DNA from: an uncultured Pseudomonadales bacterium
GTDB lineage: Bacteria; Pseudomonadota; Gammaproteobacteria; Pseudomonadales; Azotimanducaceae
Direction of reading: 5' to 3'
NCBI GenBank assembly: GCA_943787425.1
Contig: CALSMJ010000004.1
Location: 372,001 to 436,000 of the forward strand
DNA: 64,000 nt
This document shows, piece after piece, positions 54,056 through 61,611 of the stretch. The notes under the pieces were generated by a model. It ran no database searches, was not told the origin of the DNA, and saw only the letters and a program-made list of their open reading frames with translations. The translations under genes were made by a program, and so were the position numbers. How positions within the stretch are numbered: the stretch's first letter is position 1; each line of letters starts with the position of its first letter.

Positions 54056-56521
54056 ATGCAACAGCAAACTAAAGTCAATTCGTGGGGTCGGGTTGCGCAC
54101 TTAGGCAAGAAAAATGGTGTTGCCTCAGCGCTCGCGCTGGCTGGCGTTCTGTTGCTGTCAGCCTGCGGTGGGAGTTCAAGTCAGATTACGAAAAACGATC
54201 TTCCTGAGCCCAGCGCGGATGGTATCGCACCAACCTTGACGGCGGTTTCCATCAAACAAGCCAAAGAGAAAGTGGGATCCAAGACTGGAATCGCGAAGTT
54301 GGGACAAAGCGTCTCACTAAGCTTTACGGCAAGCGAAGCTCTACTCACGCCAACCGTCACGATAAATGGGCAAGCGGCGACGGTTCAAGGCAATATTCAG
54401 AATTGGTCAGCAAAACGTGAAATGAACGAGGCTGACGTGGATGGTATGGTCTCCTTCGAGATTCAGTTCAAGGATATTAGTGGTGAGATGGGCGTGGCGG
54501 TTTCTTCGACAACGGATGCGAGCGCCGTTGAGTACTGTGTCGAAGGGTGCGCCGATCCGAACGATAACCCCTTGGTGGGCGACTGGCGGCTGGCGGGTGC
54601 CGGCTCATTTAGAGTGGGCCCAGCGCCCTTAGATGGCGGTTGGTACAGCGTGAGCGCATCTGATGTCGTCACCCGAGCCTGTCAATTTGACGATGTCTTC
54701 CGATTCAATGCCGATGGTTCCTTTGAAAACGTCCAACAGGATGATACGTGGCTCGAAGAATGGCAAGGCGGCGGCGCCGACGGCACTTGTGGCCTGCCGG
54801 TCGCGCCTCACGACGGCTCAGCAACCGCATTTTGGGAATACGATGACGTTGCAGGGACGTTAACGCTTCAGGGTATGGGCGCGCATTTAGGGTTACCCAA
54901 GGCCGTTAATGAAGGTGAATTGCCAAATGTTGGCACCCCGGAGTCGGTGACCTATACCGTTGAGACGCTCTCAGCGAGCGGTACGGATTTGACGGTTGTG
55001 ATTGAATCCGGCACCGGTGTTTTTTGGACCTTCGAATTTAGGAAAGCGCAATCAAGACCGCCAATTGTCGGGAGCTGGAAGCTCGCAGGGGAAGGGTCGT
55101 TCAGGGTAGGCCCTACAGCCTTGGATGGTAGTTGGTTTAGCCCAGATGCGGCCGTGATCGCAGCGAGAGACTGCCTGATGGATGATATCTTTTACTTTGG
55201 TGAAGACGGCTCTTTTTCCAATCTTCAAGGCGGTTCAACTTGGCTGGAAGGTTGGCAAAATGGTGGCGCGGATGAGGCGTGTGGTGTGCCGGTGGCGCCG
55301 CATGATGGCAGTATGAAAGGGTATTACATGCTGGATGAAGAAGCGGGCACGCTTACCTTGGAAGGCAAAGGCGCGCATCTTGGGTTACCGAAAGCTGTTA
55401 ACACAGGCGAAGTGAGTAATGGCGCGGTGATTCCAGATAGACTGACTTATACGGTTGAGGTTCTGGGTGCAAACGGTTCGTCGATGACTGTCTATATCGA
55501 GTCTGGCGCGGGCGTATTCTGGACGTTTGATTTCGTCAAGGTGAGCGATTCGCCGCTCATCGGTAGTTGGAAGTTGGCCGGCGAAGGCTCTTTTAGAGTC
55601 GGCCCCGAAGCACTGGATGGCGGTTGGTTTAGTCCTGATGCAGACACGATTGCGAAACGATCTTGTTTAATGGATGACGTTTTCTACTTTGGCGCTGATG
55701 GCACCTTTGCCAATGTACAGGGTGGCTCGACCTGGCTTGAAACTTGGCAAGGCGTTGCGGAAGAGGCATGCGGTGCGCCGGTTGCGCCTCACGACGGGAG
55801 TGTGAAGGCAACCTATAGCTATGATGCAGACGCTGGCGCCTTGATGATTAAGGGCAAGGGTGCGCACCTTGGCTTGCCGAAAGCAGTCAATACCGGCGAA
55901 GTTAGCAATGGCGCCCAGGTGCCCGATGATCTGGTCTACATGGTTGATACCTTATCGGCTGATGGTTTGGCGATGACTGTTTATATTGAGTCCGGAGACG
56001 GGGTGTTCTGGACCTTTGACCTGGAGAAAGTTGCGGATGCGCCAATTGTAGGGAGCTGGAAGCTAGCGGGTGAAGGATCCTTTAGGGTTGGTCCAAAAGC
56101 ACTAGACGGTAGCTGGTACAGTCCTGATTCGGAAACCATCGTCACTCGGGCCTGCTTGATGGACGACGTGTTCTACTTTGGTGCCGATGGCACGTTTGAT
56201 AACGTGCAAGGCGGCTCAACCTGGCTTGAAACTTGGCAGGGCGTTGATGCGGAAGTCTGCGGCACACCTGCAGCACCCCATGACGGGAGTGCGGACGCGA
56301 CCTATGTTTACAATGCGGAGGCGGGTACCTTAACGATCAGTGGTAAAGGGGCGCACGTTGGATTGCCAAAAGCGGTCAATACGGGCGAGATCAGCAATGG
56401 TGCTGCGATTCCAGATGAAGTGACCTACGTGGTCGAAGCCTTACCGAGTGATGGCTCTGCGATTACGGTTTATGTCGAATCAGGTGAAGGGGTATTTTGG
56501 ACCTTCGATTTAGTGAAGTAG
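54056..56521 (+). CDS. Surface lipoprotein with four tandem ~164-residue modules
   Basis: 821 residues. A lipoprotein signal peptide ends with LLSAC (Cys 37). A linker and one Ig-like domain (about 58-160; APTLTAVSIKQ ... SVSLSFTASEALLTPTVTIN) follow. Then come four copies of one module starting near residues 172, 336, 500 and 663, with period 164, 164 and 163. Each begins (V/I)GSWKLAGEGSFRVGP and ends VFWTF(D/E)(L/F)(V/E)K. Each has two Cys at fixed places (RACLMDD and EACG), fit for one disulfide, plus APHDGS and GKGAHLGLPKAVNTGE. Modules 2-4 are closer to each other than to module 1. The fold looks lipocalin-like or beta-sandwich. Function is unknown; between a laminarinase and a TonB receptor operon, glucan binding is my inference. 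Confidence 0.85.
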   Translation: MQQQTKVNSWGRVAHLGKKNGVASALALAGVLLLSACGGSSSQITKNDLPEPSADGIAPTLTAVSIKQAKEKVGSKTGIAKLGQSVSLSFTASEALLTPTVTINGQAATVQGNIQNWSAKREMNEADVDGMVSFEIQFKDISGEMGVAVSSTTDASAVEYCVEGCADPNDNPLVGDWRLAGAGSFRVGPAPLDGGWYSVSASDVVTRACQFDDVFRFNADGSFENVQQDDTWLEEWQGGGADGTCGLPVAPHDGSATAFWEYDDVAGTLTLQGMGAHLGLPKAVNEGELPNVGTPESVTYTVETLSASGTDLTVVIESGTGVFWTFEFRKAQSRPPIVGSWKLAGEGSFRVGPTALDGSWFSPDAAVIAARDCLMDDIFYFGEDGSFSNLQGGSTWLEGWQNGGADEACGVPVAPHDGSMKGYYMLDEEAGTLTLEGKGAHLGLPKAVNTGEVSNGAVIPDRLTYTVEVLGANGSSMTVYIESGAGVFWTFDFVKVSDSPLIGSWKLAGEGSFRVGPEALDGGWFSPDADTIAKRSCLMDDVFYFGADGTFANVQGGSTWLETWQGVAEEACGAPVAPHDGSVKATYSYDADAGALMIKGKGAHLGLPKAVNTGEVSNGAQVPDDLVYMVDTLSADGLAMTVYIESGDGVFWTFDLEKVADAPIVGSWKLAGEGSFRVGPKALDGSWYSPDSETIVTRACLMDDVFYFGADGTFDNVQGGSTWLETWQGVDAEVCGTPAAPHDGSADATYVYNAEAGTLTISGKGAHVGLPKAVNTGEISNGAAIPDEVTYVVEALPSDGSAITVYVESGEGVFWTFDLVK

Positions 56522-56555
56522 GGCTTTACTCGGTCGTAAACACCTAGTAGTAAGA

Positions 56556-56579
56556 AAGCGGCGTGAGGCCGCTTTTTTA
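56556..56579 (+). terminator. Rho-independent terminator after the repeat lipoprotein
   Basis: Stem AAGCGGC (56556-56562) pairs with GCCGCTT (56568-56574) around a 5-base loop and is followed by a T run. It ends the lipoprotein transcript in the convergent spacer before the halogenase operon. Confidence 0.88.
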
Positions 56580-56673
56580 TTGGCCACAGTTTAGGCTTAT
56601 TTAATATAGCGCCGAGAACCCACCACACGGTGTGCGAACTAAGGTGCGCGAGGAGAGTAACCCTACCGCAAGG

Positions 56674-58158
56674 TTAAGATGGAACGTAAGCGGATAAGAA
56701 GTCTTCGTGGCTAGGCAGCACCTTGATCATCGCCTCAACTCGGCTCTGCTGCGTATTCAAAAAGGCCTTGAGCTCAGCGTCTGGCATCATGTCAACGATG
56801 TGATGATAACGCGTAGGAAGCAGGCCCTGACCGAGCATGACTTGGGTCCAACTGTTTTCACCAAAGACATCGCCTTGCGCCTGAAAGACGCGCCCCGTTT
56901 CCTGAAACAGATCCAGACGATGGCGCAATGTGTCGGGAATACGCAGGTTGGCCATATCCCGCCAGAAAGGATCATCCCCTCGATCGTTGAGATGATAATG
57001 CAGGACAATAAAGTCTCTGATGAACTCAACCTCTGCCCGCATCTGGCGGTTGAACTCTTGAATATCCGATGCGCTCGTTTGCTGATGGGGATACATCTGC
57101 ATCAATCGGATGATGGCGCGCATTATGAGGTGAATGCTGGTGGATTCTAGAGGTTCAATAAAGCTCGCGGATAAGCCGATAGCGACGCAATTCTTGACCC
57201 AATGCGCTTGCCTTTGACCAGTCTGAAATGTGATCAGTCTTGGATCGGTGCGCTCTTCACCCGTAATATTCTGACGCAACCTGTGGAGGGCTTCGTCCTC
57301 TGAATAATGTTGGCTGCTGAACACCAAGCCATTGCCAACTCGGTGTTGCAGCGGGATTTGCCATTGCCAGCCAGCCGAATGCGCGATTGATCGCGTGTAG
57401 GGTCTCGGCGGCCGGGTACTTTGAGTTTGAACCGCGATCGCTCGATCACAGGGCAGCCATTCGCTGTAATCATCAAAGCCGACGCCGAGCGTCTTGTCGA
57501 TTAGCAAACCATAAAAACCACTGCAATCAATAAAGAGATCGCCCGAGATCGCGTCGCCGTTGGCGAGTACGACGGATGCAACGTCCCCATTGTCTTTTTG
57601 TCTGACTTCAACGATTCGGCCTTCGATACGACTGGCGCCATGCGCTTCAGCGATTCCGCGCAGGAATCGTGCATAACCTGATGCGTCCATGTGATAAGCG
57701 TAATTGAGGGGCGTCGGCTTTAGGAATCCAAACTTTTCTGCCTGGGCAGCGACGAGTTCGGGCGCATACTGCCCGTAGTCTGGGTCGGCAATACCCAACT
57801 GCTGCCCTTTTAGCCAGAAATGCTGAAACCCGGCCGCCCAACACCCTTCACCCGTGTAGCCAAATGAGTGGAAGTACTGATGGCCCGCCCTTTGCCAGTT
57901 TTCAAATTGGATACCGAGTTTAATCGTGCCTTGCGTTGCTTTTAAAAAGGCGGCTTCATCAATTTTCAGTAATCGATGCAACGTCATGAGCGTGGGGATC
58001 GTGGCTTCACCAACGCCAACGGTGCCGATTTCCTCGGATTCAACCAGCCGAACGTTGAGGGTCTTGCCAAGCAGCTTTGACAGGGCTGCAGCGGCCATCC
58101 AGCCGGCGGTACCGCCGCCGACGATGACAACATTGGATTGGGGATTCGGGTTTTTCAT
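56674..58158 (-). CDS. Flavin-dependent tryptophan-halogenase family protein 1
   Basis: 494 residues. The FADH2-binding motif is VVIVGGGTAGWMAAAALSKL; the lysine that activates hypohalous acid in PrnA/RebH aligns with Lys 80 (GTIKLGIQFENW); the halogenase signature WxWxIP is intact as GWQWQIP; SFIEPLEST carries the conserved Glu. All parts needed for halogenation are thus present. It is the last gene of the operon halogenase 2 - sapC - cupin - halogenase 1. Family members beside TonB receptors (for example BrvH and Xanthomonas enzymes) accept indoles or phenols in vitro, but their natural substrate is not known. ATG 58158 follows GAGAAAG. Confidence 0.88.
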   Translation of the reverse strand: MKNPNPQSNVVIVGGGTAGWMAAAALSKLLGKTLNVRLVESEEIGTVGVGEATIPTLMTLHRLLKIDEAAFLKATQGTIKLGIQFENWQRAGHQYFHSFGYTGEGCWAAGFQHFWLKGQQLGIADPDYGQYAPELVAAQAEKFGFLKPTPLNYAYHMDASGYARFLRGIAEAHGASRIEGRIVEVRQKDNGDVASVVLANGDAISGDLFIDCSGFYGLLIDKTLGVGFDDYSEWLPCDRAIAVQTQSTRPPRPYTRSIAHSAGWQWQIPLQHRVGNGLVFSSQHYSEDEALHRLRQNITGEERTDPRLITFQTGQRQAHWVKNCVAIGLSASFIEPLESTSIHLIMRAIIRLMQMYPHQQTSASDIQEFNRQMRAEVEFIRDFIVLHYHLNDRGDDPFWRDMANLRIPDTLRHRLDLFQETGRVFQAQGDVFGENSWTQVMLGQGLLPTRYHHIVDMMPDAELKAFLNTQQSRVEAMIKVLPSHEDFLSAYVPS

Positions 58159-58168
58159 GGCTTTCTCG

Positions 58169-59173
58169 TCACCGTAAAAGTCGTCGGATGGTCGATCGGA
58201 TGGTTTGACCAAGGGTCTGATCGATCGGGTTCAGAATGCCTCTGGCAGCCTTGGGAATATGATCAAATCTTGCCGGGTCCTGATTGAATACATAGTAGTC
58301 GAGCAAAGTCTGCCAAGCTCGTTTTTGATTGGGTTCGAGATCCTTAAAGGCAAGCATCGCGTGCTGTAACGCGGCAAGCGGCGGGCCATGATGGTCGGCA
58401 CTGGCAGGATCCCGAAACCAATAATTGATGAGCGTGTTGAGCTCGCCAATCGCTTCGACTTGATGCCACCACATGCTCGGAATCAAGATTGCGTCTCCGG
58501 GCCCAAGCAATGCGGTAAAACCCTGTGCTTGAGCAATTTTGAACCGAGGAAATCGTTTAAGATCTGGGCGCCTTAGATTAACCAAACTGATCGGTTGACC
58601 CGCTGGCGTCAGATCTAGTGGCCCAACATACAAATTCGGTAGCTGATCAGGCGGGAATAGCGTGAACTGCCGAGTGCCCGATATTACGCAGGCTAGATTG
58701 TTGGGAAAGTCAAAATGGGGCGCGACTACACTATGATTGCTCATCCAAAGGCTAATCGTTGGGCTGGGGAGGTCGAGATTGAGAACATTGGCTTTTCCGA
58801 ATTCGGGTAACCAATGATCAACATTCGTCGAGCCAATATAAAGGGTATCAGGGCGCGGTTGTTGCGCCAGCGCGTCAAACTGCGCCAAAGCCGCCTGCAG
58901 GGTCAGTTGCACGCGTGAAAAATTAAAGCCCTCATAGCGATCGTTATAAAATATCCGGCCCTCATGTTCGGCGGCTATCGAAAAAGCGGTCAACGGTTTG
59001 CTGCTTGCCTGGCGCGCGATAAGGTCCCGATAACCTGTCTGGCTTGTCTTTGCTTGCAATACGGCTGGCCATTGCTCAACCAGGCCGCGAACGACAAGGG
59101 GCACGGCCGTCTTAATGTGATGATCAATCTTCTGTTTGAAGGCATCACAGGGCAGTTCAGGCAAGGGTTGCAT
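58169..59173 (-). CDS. Cupin-like / JmjC-type protein
   Basis: 334 residues. The cupin_8/JmjC core is seen in TISLWMSNHSVVAPHFDFPN, with the metal-binding HxD, then SGTRQFTLFPPDQLPNLYVG, GDAILIPSMWWHQVEAIG with the distal His, and LINYWFRD. This is the layout of a 2-oxoglutarate/Fe(II) hydroxylase related to FIH. Its target is unknown. The gene starts 4 bp after sapC and ends 10 bp before halogenase 1, so they are co-transcribed and probably act together. Confidence 0.85.
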   Translation of the reverse strand: MQPLPELPCDAFKQKIDHHIKTAVPLVVRGLVEQWPAVLQAKTSQTGYRDLIARQASSKPLTAFSIAAEHEGRIFYNDRYEGFNFSRVQLTLQAALAQFDALAQQPRPDTLYIGSTNVDHWLPEFGKANVLNLDLPSPTISLWMSNHSVVAPHFDFPNNLACVISGTRQFTLFPPDQLPNLYVGPLDLTPAGQPISLVNLRRPDLKRFPRFKIAQAQGFTALLGPGDAILIPSMWWHQVEAIGELNTLINYWFRDPASADHHGPPLAALQHAMLAFKDLEPNQKRAWQTLLDYYVFNQDPARFDHIPKAARGILNPIDQTLGQTIRSTIRRLLR

Positions 59174-59177
59174 TGGC

Positions 59178-59909
59178 TTATTGATCCGGATCTTTGATCA
59201 TACGGTGTCGTTTCTTCTGGATTAAGCCCGATAATTGACTAAGTGAGGCGAGGACCATGTAGGTGTGATCAAGGAACCCCGCCGTTTGAAGCTGTTTGAG
59301 ATCGGCATCGCTCAAGGCGGCCAGTTGGTCCTCATCGATACCATAAAAGCCGGTGAGCTCCAGTGTATCGTTGAGCGGTACCTCAAGACGCATTGGGGTA
59401 ATCAGATTGAACGCGTTCAACGCGTCGAAATACTGTCGAGTTTGTTCGTGGCCCGCGTGGATATCGCCAAGGCGTTCAATGGTGCTGTCGAGCAGCGGGC
59501 TGTTGGAACCATCTTCGTTGAAGACAAGCTCACCATCGGGATGATGGGTTCGAGGATGATCCAAGTCAATCGATACCAGCAGTTCCGCGGCCCGATGCTC
59601 GTCCAAAGATTTGCGTTCCGTGATCAAAAACGGTGCGCGTCTGGCGGAGAGCGGCAGGTACCTGGCAATCCATTGGGCGCCGTCGAGATACAGGTTCTCT
59701 TTTGGTTCCAGACCAAACAGCGCCAGTGCATAAAACTGCCCGGTTTGGCCGTCTTTTCGAAATAGAACTGGATATTCAGCTTGCAGCGTTCTGAATTCAA
59801 ATGGGAACACCATGGCCGACATGACGTTATCACCGAAGGCAGCGCCTGGTTGGGTGTTTACGCGCAGGCTTTGATGTTGTTTTGGGTCAAGGACTTCGAA
59901 ATTGGACAT
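59178..59909 (-). CDS. SapC family protein
   Basis: 243 residues of the SapC family, named after a Campylobacter S-layer locus but of unknown activity. Recognisable parts are HQSLRVNTQPGAAFGDNVMS, YPVLFRKDGQTGQFYALALF and the acidic middle GELVFNEDGSNSPLL, with ETFYGIDE-like GFYGIDEDQLAAL near the end. No signal peptide is visible. In many marine and plant-associated proteobacteria it sits, as here, with tryptophan-halogenase homologues, a cupin protein and a TonB receptor. Confidence 0.88.
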   Translation of the reverse strand: MSNFEVLDPKQHQSLRVNTQPGAAFGDNVMSAMVFPFEFRTLQAEYPVLFRKDGQTGQFYALALFGLEPKENLYLDGAQWIARYLPLSARRAPFLITERKSLDEHRAAELLVSIDLDHPRTHHPDGELVFNEDGSNSPLLDSTIERLGDIHAGHEQTRQYFDALNAFNLITPMRLEVPLNDTLELTGFYGIDEDQLAALSDADLKQLQTAGFLDHTYMVLASLSQLSGLIQKKRHRMIKDPDQ

Positions 59910-59935
59910 GCGAGCGTAATCCTTCTCAGTTCATG

Positions 59936-61498
59936 TTAGACGGTTTGAAACCGATGCTGCTTGAGCGTCTCTAATAGGTCTCGATTGCTCGGCATCTGAT
60001 TTCTGAACTGGTTCGCTTGTTTCGTCACCTGAGCAAAGGTGTGATGGGCTGCCGCCAGATCTTTCTCGAAGTGTCGATGTTTTGGTAAGACTCGGCTCGG
60101 ACGGAAGCCCATCCCGTACAAAACGTACTGATAGCTTGCCGAGGGGAACATCTCATCCTTATGGTAGCCTTCGTGGTGCCATGGCGCTCGATAGTCCCAA
60201 GTTGTCATGAGCGACTGCAGTGATTCAGGGATGCTCGACGGCTTTCTATGATCGGACCAATAGGTTTCTGTGCGATTGGATAACACGTAGTGTAGCTTTA
60301 AGAAGTCGATAATTTGATCCCAGCGATATTGAAAGCGATCATTGTAGCGTTTGCAGACCGAATCCATATCGCTGCGGTCTGCAGGCAGTTCATCTGCGAT
60401 CATCGTGGCGCCAAGTTCAACTAAAACCAAAGCTGATGCCTCGAGTGGTTCGATAAAACCTGCAGCCATGCCAAGCGCAACACAATTGCGATGCCAGAAG
60501 CGTTCTCGATGACCGGGCTCAAAGACAATGGTTCGCGTTTGAACGGCTGCGGCGATCTTGGGCGTACTGGTACGCTCGATGTACTGCCGAAGCGTTTGCT
60601 CTGCTGCATCATCTGATTGATGCTGTGCTGAATAAACGTAGCCCGTGCCGCGCCGGGTTGGTAGCCCGATGTCCCAGATCCAACCGGCGCTTTGCGCCGT
60701 TGAGTGGGTACAAGAGGCAATGGGGGCGGTTACATCAACATAGGGTGTTTGCGCGGCGATCGCTCGGTTGTTAAACAAAACGTCGTCACGGTCGATATAG
60801 CGAACCTTGTATAAATCGTTGATAAGAAGACCTTGAGATCCGCTGCAGTCGATAAAGAGATCGCCCTCAAGATCATCAGTCCTGTCTGTTTTGAGTCGGT
60901 CGATGTCGCCGTTGGTTCTGCACAGAACTTCAGTGACGTTAGCGACAATCTGCAGCACGCCGAGTTGCTCTGTGCAGTGTTTCTGCAATAGCGCAGCAAA
61001 TTTTCCAGCATCGAGATGGTAACCGTAGTTGGCTTGTCCGGCATATTCTGGAGTTGTGATTTGTTTTGGTGCCAGGTGGTTTGCAAATAAGGCAACCTGA
61101 GGACAAACCGTTTGATCGAAGCGATCATTGGCATGCGCGGTTAGATAGGCCTCGACTGGGTTGAGCGCGTCAAAGCTGTTTGGTGGCATGAAAGGGTGCG
61201 TGTAGCAGGTGGTAGGGTCGCTCATCCAGCCGTAAAACGCCGTGCCTTGTTTGAAACTGGCATCGCAAAAACGAATGAAGTCGGTTTCAGATAACCCGAT
61301 CCGTTTTAGGGTACGACGCATGGAGGGCCAAGTGCCTTCGCCGACCCCAATGGTCTTAATGTCGGGTGACTCGATTAACGTGACGCCTAAGCCCTTGTCC
61401 TGGCTGTTCGGGGCGTAGGTCGATGCAATAATACCGGCAGCGAGCCAGCCTGCGGAACCGCCGCCGACGATGACAATATTGCGAATGGGCGAGGACAT
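59936..61498 (-). CDS. Flavin-dependent tryptophan-halogenase family protein 2, variant signature
   Basis: 520 residues, first gene of the four-gene operon. The FAD motif is IVIVGGGSAGWLAAGIIAS; the active-site lysine aligns with Lys 83 (ASFKQGTAFYGW); AAGFIEPLEASAL is the conserved Glu region. The WxWxIP signature is altered to GWIWDIGL: both Trp remain but Pro is replaced by Gly. It differs strongly from halogenase 1, so the two are ancient paralogues and not a recent copy. Either it halogenates another substrate or it has lost that activity. It lies just downstream of the TonB receptor, behind a terminator. Confidence 0.87.
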   Translation of the reverse strand: MSSPIRNIVIVGGGSAGWLAAGIIASTYAPNSQDKGLGVTLIESPDIKTIGVGEGTWPSMRRTLKRIGLSETDFIRFCDASFKQGTAFYGWMSDPTTCYTHPFMPPNSFDALNPVEAYLTAHANDRFDQTVCPQVALFANHLAPKQITTPEYAGQANYGYHLDAGKFAALLQKHCTEQLGVLQIVANVTEVLCRTNGDIDRLKTDRTDDLEGDLFIDCSGSQGLLINDLYKVRYIDRDDVLFNNRAIAAQTPYVDVTAPIASCTHSTAQSAGWIWDIGLPTRRGTGYVYSAQHQSDDAAEQTLRQYIERTSTPKIAAAVQTRTIVFEPGHRERFWHRNCVALGMAAGFIEPLEASALVLVELGATMIADELPADRSDMDSVCKRYNDRFQYRWDQIIDFLKLHYVLSNRTETYWSDHRKPSSIPESLQSLMTTWDYRAPWHHEGYHKDEMFPSASYQYVLYGMGFRPSRVLPKHRHFEKDLAAAHHTFAQVTKQANQFRNQMPSNRDLLETLKQHRFQTV

Positions 61499-61563
61499 AA
61501 TTGAGATCGAAACTCCAAGGCAAGCGAATTTAAATTAGCCCAACCCTAGTTTATACGTTGGTT

Positions 61564-61597
61564 AAAAAAAAGCCGCTCATTGAGAGCGGCTTTTTTT
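61564..61597. terminator. Bidirectional-type terminator between the TonB receptor and the halogenase operon
   Basis: Stem AGCCGCTC (61571-61578) pairs with GAGCGGCT (61584-61591), flanked by an A run on the left and a T run on the right, so it can act on both strands. On the minus strand it ends the receptor transcript 15-50 bp after its stop and separates it from the halogenase operon. Confidence 0.9.
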
Positions 61598-61611
61598 AGT
61601 CATCAAGCAGA

